Assembly: GCA_945865545.1 (NCBI GenBank) | Contig: CAMBEQ010000021.1 | Location: 1 to 43,623, forward strand | DNA length: 43,623 bases | DNA from: Sediminibacterium ginsengisoli | GTDB taxonomy: Bacteria > Bacteroidota > Bacteroidia > Chitinophagales > Chitinophagaceae | Direction: 5' to 3' | Shown: piece after piece, positions 1-8,080 of the stretch | Position numbering within the stretch: position 1 is the first letter of the stretch | Layout: the number at the start of each line of letters is the position of its first letter | Notes under the pieces: model-generated | Told to the model about the DNA's origin: nothing | Seen by the model: the letters and a program-made list of their open reading frames with translations, nothing else | Database searches by the model: none | Program-made: the position numbers and the translations under genes

Positions 1-1
1 A

Positions 2-292
2 GATAAACACCTTTGTTTAAATGTGAATATTCCAAAAGTAGCCACCGATGTAATCAAAGGCATTAAAATATGCAAACAGTCTTATGCCAAGTACGATGAA
101 AAATTTGTTGAAAGAACCGACCCGCATGGTAAAAAATATTATTGGCTCACTGGCGAGTTTGTCAATTTTGATAAATCCAAGGACACCGATGTTTGGGCTT
201 TAAAAAATAATTATGTAAGTGTGGTACCTGTTCAATTTGACTTAACCAACCATATTATTAAAGAAAAATTAAGTAAAAAGTGGAAATGGTAA
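2..292 (+). CDS. surE: 5'/3'-nucleotidase SurE, C-terminal fragment
   Basis: Only the last ~96 codons are present; the 5' end lies outside the window and the reading frame is already open at base 2. The residues LNVNIPKV followed by a stretch around TDPHGKKYYWLTGEF and TDVWALKNNYVSVVPVQFD match the C-terminal part of SurE, a metal-dependent nucleoside monophosphate phosphatase (survival protein). The catalytic DDG motif at the N-terminus cannot be seen. The stop overlaps the start of the next small membrane protein, and lpxB follows directly, so the three form a tightly packed operon. An in-frame GTG at 23 is inside the conserved core and is not the real start. Confidence 0.9.
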   Translation, partial: DKHLCLNVNIPKVATDVIKGIKICKQSYAKYDEKFVERTDPHGKKYYWLTGEFVNFDKSKDTDVWALKNNYVSVVPVQFDLTNHIIKEKLSKKWKW

Positions 293-576
293 AAGATAAT
301 TATATAGTAGGGGTGTTGGTAGGACTGCTATTGCCATTTTTAGGATTTCTTATTTTCTATGAATGGAAATTTGGCGCATTTACTTTGGAAGAATTTGTAG
401 ACTTGCTCAATCGTCAAAAATCTATTTTATCAGCCATGATCAGTATCTCTCTTCTTATCAACGGAGTGGCACTTACTATCTTCTTTCAAAAACAAAAAGA
501 CAAAACAGCAAAGGGTATTTTTTTCACCACTTGTATCTACGCAGTCATTGCCATTGCGTCTAAATGGTTTTTATAA
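286..576 (+). CDS. small membrane protein between surE and lpxB
   Basis: A 96-residue hydrophobic protein of unknown function. Three likely membrane segments can be seen: residues ~7-24 (VGVLVGLLLPFLGFLIFY region), ~47-65 (ISLLINGVALTIFF region) and ~78-94 (IFFTTCIYAVIAIAS region). I chose the ATG at 286, which overlaps the surE stop by 7 bases; a GTG at 280 is also in frame. The stop codon is immediately followed by the lpxB ATG (TAAATG), implying translational coupling. Position in a lipid A operon suggests an envelope role, but that is inference from context only. Confidence 0.75.
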   Translation: MVKDNYIVGVLVGLLLPFLGFLIFYEWKFGAFTLEEFVDLLNRQKSILSAMISISLLINGVALTIFFQKQKDKTAKGIFFTTCIYAVIAIASKWFL

Positions 577-1692
577 ATGAGATATTATATAATTGCTGGT
601 GAAGCCAGCGGAGATTTACACGGTGCCAATTTAATTAAAGCCTTAACCACAATGGACAATAAAGCTGTTGTGCAATGCTGGGGTGGAGATTTGATGCAAG
701 CAGCAGGTGGAAAATTAGTTAAACATTATAGGGACCTGGCTTTTATGGGCTTAGTAGAAGTGCTTTTTAATTTAACAACCATTTTTAAGAATATTCGATT
801 TTGCAAAAAAGACATTCAAGCATTTGCACCTGATGTATTAATCTGTGTCGACTACCCTGGCTTTAATTTAAGAATTGCGAAATGGGCCAAGCAACAAAAC
901 TTAAAAGTGATTTATTTTATTGCCCCACAAGTATGGGCGTGGAAAGAAAACAGAGTACCCGCTATGCGCGCGAGCATTGATAAACTATTATGTATTTTAC
1001 CTTTTGAAAAAAAATATTTTAAAGATCGTTGGGATTGGGACGTTGAATATATAGGCCATCCATTAATGGAAGTATTGGCCGATCAAATGAATTTGCCACA
1101 CCCTTTGCCTCATTTAAAAGACGAGCCCATTATTGCATTGCTGCCAGGTAGTAGAAAACAAGAAATTGAAAAAAAGCTACCCATCATGTTAAGTGTAGCC
1201 ATCCATTTTCCTGGACATCATTTTGTAGTAGCACAAGCACCAGGTTTAGACGACGACTGGTTTGCTTCTTTAGTAGCACATCAACCCAATGTGCATATAG
1301 TAAAATCTAGTACTTATGCGCTTTTGCAACATAGTCAAGCCGCATTGGTCACTAGTGGTACAGCCACTTTAGAGACTGCTTTATTAGGAGTACCCGAAGT
1401 AGTATGCTACAAAGGCAATTCTATTACACTAGCCTTAGCAAAGTATTTTATAAAAATAAAATACATAGCATTGGTAAATTTAATTATGGACAAAGAAGTG
1501 GTCAAAGAATTAATCCAAGAAAATTTAAACACCAATAATTTAGTAACAGAATTAACTAAACTATTAGAAGATACCACCACACAAAAAAGTATACAAGCAG
1601 ATTACCTAGCCCTAAAAAATAAATTATATTCTGGTGAAAAGTCCAGTGAAGTAGCAGCCGATATCATACTACAAACCATTCAACACAAGTAA
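577..1692 (+). CDS. lpxB: lipid-A-disaccharide synthase
   Basis: 371 residues, normal length for LpxB, a GT19 glycosyltransferase. It condenses UDP-2,3-diacylglucosamine with lipid X to form the lipid A disaccharide at the inner face of the inner membrane. Seen in the sequence: GEASGDLHGANLI at residues 8-20, the VDYPGFNL motif near 91-98, APQVWAWKE near 116-124, PGSRKQEI at 190-197 and TSGTATLETALLGVP at 259-273, which is the donor-binding block. The ATG abuts the stop of the small membrane protein upstream. Downstream lies a convergent 59-codon gene. No anomaly was seen. Confidence 0.97.
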   Translation: MRYYIIAGEASGDLHGANLIKALTTMDNKAVVQCWGGDLMQAAGGKLVKHYRDLAFMGLVEVLFNLTTIFKNIRFCKKDIQAFAPDVLICVDYPGFNLRIAKWAKQQNLKVIYFIAPQVWAWKENRVPAMRASIDKLLCILPFEKKYFKDRWDWDVEYIGHPLMEVLADQMNLPHPLPHLKDEPIIALLPGSRKQEIEKKLPIMLSVAIHFPGHHFVVAQAPGLDDDWFASLVAHQPNVHIVKSSTYALLQHSQAALVTSGTATLETALLGVPEVVCYKGNSITLALAKYFIKIKYIALVNLIMDKEVVKELIQENLNTNNLVTELTKLLEDTTTQKSIQADYLALKNKLYSGEKSSEVAADIILQTIQHK

Positions 1693-1707
1693 TAGTAATC
1701 ATTAAAC

Positions 1708-1887
1708 CTAATGCCTAAAATTAGGCAAAATCAAGAATTTGAAAAGCATCACTATTAATCCTACTAAAAACATGAGTAGTGAAATTCGGTTCATCCCATG
1801 CATGGCTTTCATCATACCTGATCTTGGTTGATTAGGATCGCGTTTTACTAAAAATAAGTACTCCCCTATTTGTCTTAAAAATTTCAT
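1708..1887 (-). CDS. 59-residue single-pass membrane protein (DUF6728-like)
   Basis: Reading the minus strand from an ATG at 1887 gives 59 residues ending in TAG at 1708. The N-terminal half is basic and polar (MKFLRQIGEYLFLVKRDPNQ) and the middle reads GMMKAMHGMNRIS. It is followed by one hydrophobic helix (LLMFLVGLIVMLFKFLIL) and a short NFRH tail. The layout of a charged cytoplasmic leader, a KxMHGMNRIS stretch and one membrane helix resembles small Bacteroidota proteins that I recall as DUF6728; this was not checked. The function is unknown. The gene lies just downstream of metX on the same strand with an 18-base gap, so metX transcription would read into it. It is convergent to lpxB. Confidence 0.75.
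   Translation of the reverse strand: MKFLRQIGEYLFLVKRDPNQPRSGMMKAMHGMNRISLLMFLVGLIVMLFKFLILPNFRH
1712..1727. terminator. short palindrome between converging lpxB and small gene
   Basis: TGCCTAA and TTAGGCA flank a 2-base AA centre, an inverted repeat followed by AAAA on the + strand. It sits 20 bases past the lpxB stop and inside the last codons of the convergent small gene. It is too short and lacks a T-tract on the + strand, so its role as a terminator is only a guess. Confidence 0.3.
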
Positions 1888-1905
1888 AGATTTATTTTAA
1901 ATAAA

Positions 1906-2928
1906 TTAAACTTGCTTAGCCAGCCAGTTTTTTAAATGTGCGGAAATTTGAACTGATTCAATAATAAATCCATCATGTCCATATACCGAATCAATGGCTA
2001 CCAACTTAGCTTGTGGCATATGTTGTTCCATAAATCTTTGTTCATCTAATGGACACAATATATCACTACTCACTCCCATAATTAAAGTAGGTATTTGAAT
2101 AGATTGCAATGTGGCAATTAAATCCCCACCTCTTTTACGTGCCAAATGATGACTGTCCATCGACTTAGTCAATAACCAATAACTATACGCATTGAATCTT
2201 TTTACCAATTTATCTCCTTGGTAATTAATATAAGAAGAGGCTTTGAAATTGTCAATTTTTTCCGGATCCTCATCGGTTTGTTTTTCTTGGAAAATACCAT
2301 AGTTGCGATAGGTCAACATACCAATAGCGCGTGCGGCTTTTAATCCCTTTGCGCCCGCATTCGGTGTTGCTTCCTTCCAAGTACAATCGGCTTCAATAGC
2401 CAAACGTTGCGCAGTATGTACCGCCACGCCCCATGCACTTTCAGAAGGAGAAGTAGCAATTAAAAACATTTTCTTTATTACAGAGGGTTCCAATATGGCC
2501 CATTCTAAAGCTTGATAACCACCCATACTTCCACCTAATAATAAATCAATTTCATTAATGCCTAAATGTTGACGCAATAAAATATGCGCTTGCACCATAT
2601 CCCGAATGGTTACTGTTGGAAACTGTTCAAACCCAATGGAAGCGCTCACAATTTCAGCACTCAATGGACCAGTAGAGCCATAACAGGATCCAATAATATT
2701 AGCACAAACAATAAAATAATCATTAGGATTAATTAAATACCCTTCACCAATAAGTCCTTTCCACCAATCTGCTGCATCCGAATTGGCCGTTAAGGCATGG
2801 CATACCCAGGCTACTTTTTTACCAGGTGCATACTGCCCATAAGTATGATAAGCAATTTTCAATTGCGGTAAACTCACCCCACACTCCAACCTAAAAGGGG
2901 CATCATATTGATAAACCAATGGTTCCAT
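1906..2928 (-). CDS. metX: homoserine O-acyltransferase (MetX family)
   Basis: 340 residues, alpha/beta-hydrolase fold. It transfers an acyl group (acetyl by family default; some members use succinyl) to homoserine, the first committed step of methionine synthesis. The catalytic triad is readable: nucleophile Ser134 within GGSMGGYQALEW (132-143), Asp289 in SSDILCP and His318 in GHDGF. The N-terminal HALTANSDAADWW block and the CANIIGSCYGSTGP block (75-88) are family hallmarks. It is slightly shorter than typical 350-380-residue members. It is divergent from osmC/metZ, and metZ supplies the next enzyme. Acyl-donor choice cannot be settled by eye. Confidence 0.93.
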   Translation of the reverse strand: MEPLVYQYDAPFRLECGVSLPQLKIAYHTYGQYAPGKKVAWVCHALTANSDAADWWKGLIGEGYLINPNDYFIVCANIIGSCYGSTGPLSAEIVSASIGFEQFPTVTIRDMVQAHILLRQHLGINEIDLLLGGSMGGYQALEWAILEPSVIKKMFLIATSPSESAWGVAVHTAQRLAIEADCTWKEATPNAGAKGLKAARAIGMLTYRNYGIFQEKQTDEDPEKIDNFKASSYINYQGDKLVKRFNAYSYWLLTKSMDSHHLARKRGGDLIATLQSIQIPTLIMGVSSDILCPLDEQRFMEQHMPQAKLVAIDSVYGHDGFIIESVQISAHLKNWLAKQV

Positions 2929-2968
2929 TTTTTTCGAATTCTAGTGCAAAGTAACTACCTATTTGAAT

Positions 2969-2976
2969 TACATTTG
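2969..2976 (+). promoter_or_regulatory. Bacteroidota-type -7 box upstream of osmC
   Basis: TACATTTG is an exact match to TAnnTTTG, the -7 element of the Bacteroidota primary sigma factor. It would start transcription near 2981-2983, leaving a leader of about 40 bases before the ATG at 3024. I find no clear -33 TTG at the usual spacing. Confidence 0.5.
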
Positions 2977-3023
2977 CATAAACATTGGAATTTATATTTC
3001 CATTAACTAACAATTATTAATTT

Positions 3024-3443
3024 ATGGCTAGGATGATCGTAACCAGGATGAATGATGGCTTTGCTTTTAATGCAGTAGATGAAGCCCATAATTCGATGAG
3101 ATTGGATATTCCTGTTGACCAAGGAGGCCATGGAACAGGACTTAGACCCATGCAAACTTTATTGAGTGCACTTGGGGCATGTAGTGGTGTAGATATTGTG
3201 ATGATATTAAACAAACAAAAAGAAACTATTGAATTTTTTGAAATGGTCATTGATGGAGAACGTGAGGCTAATAAAGAACCTGCTTTGTGGTCTGCCATTC
3301 ATTTGCTTTTTAAATTCAAAGGAACCATGACCAAAGAAAAAGCAGAAAAGGCTTGTGCTTTATCAATAGATAAATATTGTTCTGTAGCTGCCACTTTAAG
3401 AGCGGCTGGCGCAGTAATTACCTGGGAGGTTGAAATTGGATAA
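3024..3443 (+). CDS. OsmC-family (peroxide-reductase-like) protein
   Basis: 139 residues, the usual size for OsmC/Ohr-fold proteins, which reduce organic peroxides with a cysteine pair. Both expected cysteines are visible: Cys53 in LLSALGACSGVD and Cys119 in DKYCSVAATL. The pattern GTGLRPMQTLLSALGACSG is diagnostic of the family. Its sulphur chemistry may be relevant to its position between the methionine genes metX (divergent) and metZ (60 bases downstream, same strand). The exact substrate is unknown. The start is ATG 3024; an in-frame ATG three codons later (3033) is possible. Confidence 0.88.
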   Translation: MARMIVTRMNDGFAFNAVDEAHNSMRLDIPVDQGGHGTGLRPMQTLLSALGACSGVDIVMILNKQKETIEFFEMVIDGEREANKEPALWSAIHLLFKFKGTMTKEKAEKACALSIDKYCSVAATLRAAGAVITWEVEIG

Positions 3444-3503
3444 ACGAAAGCCGAATAAAAAAAGCTTCGAAATGAAATTAAGTTAGCATTTTAAAATAAT
3501 TGC

Positions 3504-4670
3504 ATGAAACATAAACAATCAAAATTAATTAGAACAAGAGCGGCCCGTACTCCAGAAAAAGAGCATTCCTCTCCGTTGTTTTTAACCAGTAGTTTTACTT
3601 TTGATAATGCCGAAGACATGCGTGCCGCTTTTGCCGATGAAAATGATGACAATATTTATAGTCGTTTTTCTAATCCAACGGTACAAGAATTTGTAGACCG
3701 TTTGTGTGTGTTAGAAAATGCAGAAGCAGGTTTTGCAACAGCATCTGGAATGAGCGCGGTGTTTGGTTCTTTTATGGCCTTGCTAAAAAAAGGCGATCAT
3801 CTTTTATCTTGTAATTCAATATTTGGAAGTACCCATACGGTGGTATCAAAATATTTACCAAAATACGGTATTGATTATAGTTATGTGGGCGCTAGTGCTA
3901 CAGCCGCTGAATGGGAAGCAGCCATTACGCCTCAAACTAAAATGATTTATTTAGAAACGCCTACCAATCCTGGTGTAGATGTGGTGGACATTGCCATGCT
4001 AAGTAACATTGCGAAAAAACATAAAATAATATTAAACGTCGACAATTGTTTTGCTACCCCTATTGGACAAACCCCAATGGATTTAGGCGCCGACTTAGTA
4101 GTTCATTCTGCCACCAAGTGGATAGATGGACAAGGGCGTGTTTTAGGGGGTGCAATTGTAGGCCGCAAAGATTTAATTCATGAAATTTATTTATTCTGTA
4201 GAAGTACCGGACCTTCTTTATCCCCCTTCAACGCTTGGATATTAAGTAAAAGCTTAGAAACTTTAGAAGTAAGAATGGAAAGACATTGTAGCAATGCTTT
4301 GTACCTTGCAGAAAAATTAGAAGGTCATCAAAAAATTAATTTTGTAAAATATCCTTTCTTGCCTTCTCACCCACATTATGCCATTGCAAAAAAACAAATG
4401 AATAACGGTGGAGGCATTGTTTGTTTTGAATTAAAAGAAGGTATTAAAGCAGGTCAACAATTTTTAAACAGTTTAAAAATGTTATCCTTAACTGCCAATT
4501 TAGGAGATGCCAAAAGTATTGCATCCCATCCAGCTAGTACTACCCATGCAAAATTATCAGAAGCTGAACGTAGTGCCGTTAGTATTACACCAGGCTTAAT
4601 TCGCATTTCAGTAGGGCTAGAACATAGAGAGGATATCTTAGCCGATATACTACAAGCTTTAGACGCCTAA
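3504..4670 (+). CDS. metZ: O-acylhomoserine sulfhydrylase (MetZ-type, PLP enzyme)
   Basis: 388 residues, Cys/Met-metabolism PLP-dependent family. It replaces the acyl group of O-acetyl- or O-succinylhomoserine with sulfide, giving homocysteine directly. Visible features are the phosphate-binding YSRFSNPT at 52-59, ATASGMSAV at 79-86, the LETPTNPG block at 150-157, Asp180 (cofactor-pyridine ligand) in NVDNCFATP, and the Schiff-base Lys205 in HSATKWIDGQGR. The GQGRVLGG context after the lysine is typical of MetZ-like sulfhydrylases as opposed to cystathionine synthases. It follows osmC on the same strand and is ended by a strong hairpin at 4691-4718. Acyl preference is undetermined. Confidence 0.93.
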   Translation: MKHKQSKLIRTRAARTPEKEHSSPLFLTSSFTFDNAEDMRAAFADENDDNIYSRFSNPTVQEFVDRLCVLENAEAGFATASGMSAVFGSFMALLKKGDHLLSCNSIFGSTHTVVSKYLPKYGIDYSYVGASATAAEWEAAITPQTKMIYLETPTNPGVDVVDIAMLSNIAKKHKIILNVDNCFATPIGQTPMDLGADLVVHSATKWIDGQGRVLGGAIVGRKDLIHEIYLFCRSTGPSLSPFNAWILSKSLETLEVRMERHCSNALYLAEKLEGHQKINFVKYPFLPSHPHYAIAKKQMNNGGGIVCFELKEGIKAGQQFLNSLKMLSLTANLGDAKSIASHPASTTHAKLSEAERSAVSITPGLIRISVGLEHREDILADILQALDA

Positions 4671-4690
4671 TTGTATCATTTATAGCCTAT

Positions 4691-4718
4691 TAAAATGCCC
4701 CTTCTTAGGGGCATTTTA
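4691..4718. terminator. intrinsic terminator after metZ
   Basis: A perfect 11-bp stem (TAAAATGCCCC / GGGGCATTTTA) closes a 6-base loop TTCTTA. The A/T flanks make it usable in both directions. It lies 20 bases after the metZ stop. Confidence 0.85.
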
Positions 4719-4759
4719 CATTATTTTAAGTATATTGAAATCGAAAAAAAGATAGTATC

Positions 4760-5974
4760 ATGAAAACTAAAATTGGTGTTTTATTGTCCTCCATGATGTT
4801 TTTACAATATTATGTTTGGGGTGCTTGGTATGTGACTATGGGCACTTATATGGGTGAGGCATTAAAATCAACCGGCGTAGATATAGGCGCTGCTTATAGC
4901 GCTGGTGCCATTGCTACCATCATTAGTCCATTTTTTGTAGGCATGATTGCAGATCGATTTTTTGCTGCTCAAAAAATAATGGGGGTTTTGCATTTGCTGG
5001 GCGCAGCTCTTTTATTGTATGCCACCCAAGTAACCAATTCCGGTTTTTATTGGGTGATACTGGTATATTCATTATTGTACATGCCTACCATAGCCTTAAG
5101 CAATAGTGTAGCTTTTGCTCAAATGTCTGATCCTGGAAAACAATTCCCCTGGATACGTGTTTTTGGAACCTTAGGATGGATTGCAGCAGGACTTATTATT
5201 AGTAAATTAGGCATAGAAAAAACAGCAGGCACTTTTCAGGTAGCTGCAGTAGTTTCTGTTATTTTAGGCTTGCTCAGTTTTGCCATGCCCAATACACCTC
5301 CTAAAGCAAAAAATGAAAAGGTAGCTGCTTCAAGTATTTTAGGAATGGATGCGATGGTACTATTTAAGACAAGATCATTTTTAATATTCTTTATTTCTGC
5401 CATTGCTATTTGTATTCCTTTATCTTTTTATTATGGATTTGCCAATCCTTTTTTAAATGAAATTGGTTTAGAAAATGCAGCAGGAAAAATGACCCTGGGA
5501 CAAATGTCAGAAGCCTTATTTATTTTAGCCATTCCCTTTATGTTTAATAAGATAGGTGTTAAAAACATGCTTATCCTAGGCATTAGCGCTTGGTTGCTTC
5601 GTTATGTATTTTTTGCTTATGGGAATATGGATCATAGTTGGATGTTGTATGCAGGAATTATTTTGCATGGCATCTGTTATGATTTCTTTTTTGTAACGGG
5701 TTATATGTATACCGAGAAAAAAGCAGGGGAAAAAATTAAAAATGCCGCACAAGGATTATTCACCTTTGCTACTTATGGCTTAGGCATGTTTATTGGCACT
5801 TGGTACAGTGGTTTTGTGGTGGATCAAAATAAAACAGCCGCCAATACTTTATCAGGAGCTGCAACACATAATTGGACTTCCATTTGGCTAACCCCCGCAG
5901 CCATTGCAGGCGCAGTACTTATTGCATTTATTTTATTCTTTAAGGAGAAAAAAGAAATAGCCACAGTTGCATAA
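4760..5974 (+). CDS. MFS permease of the nucleoside:H+ symporter family
   Basis: 404 residues with about 12 hydrophobic helices. The N-terminus MKTKIGVLLSSMMFLQYYVW, continuing GAWYVTMGTYM, is the signature opening of the NupG/XapB-type nucleoside:proton symporter family. The sequence FPWIRVFGTLGWIAAGL near 130-146 and the FFVTGYMYTEKKA segment in the C-terminal half also fit. Family knowledge suggests uptake of a nucleoside or a sugar-like compound across the inner membrane; the substrate is not evident. The next gene on the same strand (71 bases on) is a Gfo/Idh/MocA dehydrogenase, a pairing that suggests import followed by oxidation of a sugar or polyol. A poor -7-like TATATTGA lies at 4731. 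Confidence 0.88.
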   Translation: MKTKIGVLLSSMMFLQYYVWGAWYVTMGTYMGEALKSTGVDIGAAYSAGAIATIISPFFVGMIADRFFAAQKIMGVLHLLGAALLLYATQVTNSGFYWVILVYSLLYMPTIALSNSVAFAQMSDPGKQFPWIRVFGTLGWIAAGLIISKLGIEKTAGTFQVAAVVSVILGLLSFAMPNTPPKAKNEKVAASSILGMDAMVLFKTRSFLIFFISAIAICIPLSFYYGFANPFLNEIGLENAAGKMTLGQMSEALFILAIPFMFNKIGVKNMLILGISAWLLRYVFFAYGNMDHSWMLYAGIILHGICYDFFFVTGYMYTEKKAGEKIKNAAQGLFTFATYGLGMFIGTWYSGFVVDQNKTAANTLSGAATHNWTSIWLTPAAIAGAVLIAFILFFKEKKEIATVA

Positions 5975-6045
5975 AATTATATTAATCGAAAAAGTCAAAA
6001 AGAATATTTAAACAATTAATTATAAAAATCTAAAAATTATTAAAG

Positions 6046-7236
6046 ATGCGTATCGCAATGTTAGGAGCAGGATTTATTGGTCGTTTTTATGCCGATGCAC
6101 TGCAAGGCTATAGAAGTAAAGATAAAATAGTAAGTATATATGCTCGACGTGAAGAGTCTGCCACCAAGTTTGCTGCAGATTATAACTGTGCGCATTGGAC
6201 CACCGTCATGGAAGAAGCCATTGCGCATCCTGATGTAGATGTAGTATGTATAGCCCTCCCCAACGATATTCACGAAATGGCGGTGATGTTATGTTGCAAA
6301 CACAAAAAAGCAGTCATGACTACCAAACCTTTAGGACGCAATGGAGAGGAAGCTAAAAGAATGTTGATTGCGGTAGAAGAAGCTGGAATTTTCAATGGTT
6401 ATTTAGAGGACTTAGTATACACGCCTAAATTTATTAAAGCACATCAAAGTGTAAAAGAAGGTGCGGTTGGAAGAATTTTATGGGCAAAATCGCGTGAAAC
6501 ACATCCTGGCCCACACAGTGAATGGTTTTGGAATATAGAACAAGCAGGCGGTGGATGTATTTTAGATTTAGGATGTCATTGTGTAGAAATTTCAAGATCT
6601 TATATTGGCAAAGACATCAAGCCTATTGAAGTGATGTGTTGGGCCGATACCCAAGTAAAACCTATTGACGCCGAAGACCATGCCATTGGACTAGTGAAAT
6701 ATGAGAATGGCGCTATTGGACAATTTGAAGTAAGCTGGACCTTTAGAGGAGGACTAGATTTAAGAGATGAAGTAATGGGCACTGAAGGTACTATTTGGAT
6801 TAATAGTTTTTTAAGAACAGGTTTTGAAATGTTTACCACCGGCAAAGGCGGTGATTATATTTCTGAAAAGTCTGAAAGTAATAGTGGTTGGTTATTTCCT
6901 GTGGGAGATGAATTAAATGAATTAGGCTACAACCACATGTTTATGGATATGTTTAATTCTATGGAAAAAGGCGAAGCCCCTAAAGAAACATTTTACGATG
7001 GGTACATTGTGAATTGTATTTTAGACGCCGCTTATCGTTCTGCAAAAACAAAATTATGGGAGCCTGTTAAATTAGATATATGGAGAGGGAAGACAGGCTT
7101 GACTAAGGAAAGTCATTTGGTAGAGTACGACAAGGATCATTATTTGATTAAAGAAGAAATGACCCATTATGGTGCAAAAAAATTAATTCTAAAAAATAAA
7201 GCTACCGGAAAAATTACGGAACAGGAAATTAAATGA
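6046..7236 (+). CDS. Gfo/Idh/MocA-family NAD(P)-dependent oxidoreductase
   Basis: 396 residues. The N-terminal Rossmann domain begins MRIAMLGAGFIGRFYADAL, with GAGFIG at 7-12. The usual EKP motif reads TKP (Lys94-Pro95, in MTTKPLGRN). The catalytic helix reads GGGCILDLGCHCVEISR, with Asp174 and His178 in the expected DxxxH spacing, so an active dehydrogenase is likely. Known members oxidise sugars, inositols and related polyols in the cytoplasm; the substrate here is unknown. A 13-base gap separates it from pxpB, so transcription may continue into the oxoprolinase cluster. The glutamate-to-threonine change in EKP is common enough not to imply loss of activity. Confidence 0.92.
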   Translation: MRIAMLGAGFIGRFYADALQGYRSKDKIVSIYARREESATKFAADYNCAHWTTVMEEAIAHPDVDVVCIALPNDIHEMAVMLCCKHKKAVMTTKPLGRNGEEAKRMLIAVEEAGIFNGYLEDLVYTPKFIKAHQSVKEGAVGRILWAKSRETHPGPHSEWFWNIEQAGGGCILDLGCHCVEISRSYIGKDIKPIEVMCWADTQVKPIDAEDHAIGLVKYENGAIGQFEVSWTFRGGLDLRDEVMGTEGTIWINSFLRTGFEMFTTGKGGDYISEKSESNSGWLFPVGDELNELGYNHMFMDMFNSMEKGEAPKETFYDGYIVNCILDAAYRSAKTKLWEPVKLDIWRGKTGLTKESHLVEYDKDHYLIKEEMTHYGAKKLILKNKATGKITEQEIK

Positions 7237-7249
7237 ATTACCTTTTAGC

Positions 7250-7987
7250 ATGCAATTGAATTCAACTTTTAAAGACCTCCCACTCCAATTCAATTACTTA
7301 GGTGATCACGCCATCGTCATTTCTATTAATACCCCCATTTCCTCCGAATCTATCCAAATTGTAAAAAAGGTAGTGACTCTTTGTGCCTTCATAAAAAAAA
7401 CACACCAATGGATCAAGGAAATCATACCTGCTTATCAAACCATTACTTTGGTCTATGATATTCATTCATTTTACCAATTAGAACAAACAGACCCATTGAT
7501 TTTTATAAAAAATTCTTTCCAATCCATGATGAAAGAAAATTTTCTTGAAACGGAAGCTGGAGAAAACAAAGTCATCAAAATACCAGTTTGTTATGACGAA
7601 ATCTTTGGAATTGATTTAGCATCAATGGCTACCTTAAAAAATATAACCAAGGAAGAAATTATTGAAAGTCATACCCATGAAATTTACAATGTGTTTTGTT
7701 TAGGCTTCATGCCTGGATTCGCTTATATGGGAAATGTAAACGAAAAAATTCAAGTGGCAAGACACTTAGCGCCAAGACCAAAAGTGTTTGCTGGAAGTGT
7801 TGGTATTGCAGGTGTACAAACTGGCATTTATCCAACTAACTCACCAGGAGGATGGCAAATAATTGGCAGAACCCCCCTTAAAATATTTGACCCGCATCCC
7901 GAAACACTAGCCCTATTCAAGGCAGGAGACCAGGTTCAGTTTTACTCCATCAACAGAGCCACTTATGATCAAATGATCCAGTCTTAA
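7250..7987 (+). CDS. pxpB: 5-oxoprolinase subunit PxpB (KipI family)
   Basis: 245 residues, slightly longer than the ~220 typical of PxpB. With PxpA and PxpC it forms the bacterial ATP-dependent 5-oxoprolinase that opens pyroglutamate to glutamate. Diagnostic blocks are GFMPGFAYMG (152-161), LAPRPKVFAGSVGIAG (173-188) and SPGGWQIIGRTP (198-209), all in the C-terminal cyclophilin-like domain. The N-terminal half is the usual KipI alpha/beta domain. It is the first pxp gene of the cluster and is separated from pxpC by a TauE/SafE permease gene, whereas pxpB and pxpC are more often adjacent. It was historically named for the B. subtilis kinase inhibitor KipI. Confidence 0.93.
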   Translation: MQLNSTFKDLPLQFNYLGDHAIVISINTPISSESIQIVKKVVTLCAFIKKTHQWIKEIIPAYQTITLVYDIHSFYQLEQTDPLIFIKNSFQSMMKENFLETEAGENKVIKIPVCYDEIFGIDLASMATLKNITKEEIIESHTHEIYNVFCLGFMPGFAYMGNVNEKIQVARHLAPRPKVFAGSVGIAGVQTGIYPTNSPGGWQIIGRTPLKIFDPHPETLALFKAGDQVQFYSINRATYDQMIQS

Positions 7988-8080
7988 TGTAAAAAAACGC
8001 TACTACATGGTTTTAATTAATATTTGTGAATTCGCACAGGATAATTTATTTTCAATGCACACTAAAGACCATTAAACCCA

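Noticed and set aside
2929..3023. SAM riboswitch in the metX/osmC intergenic region
   Set aside because: The gap is only 95 bases and shows no stem arrangement or conserved SAM-riboswitch core on either strand.
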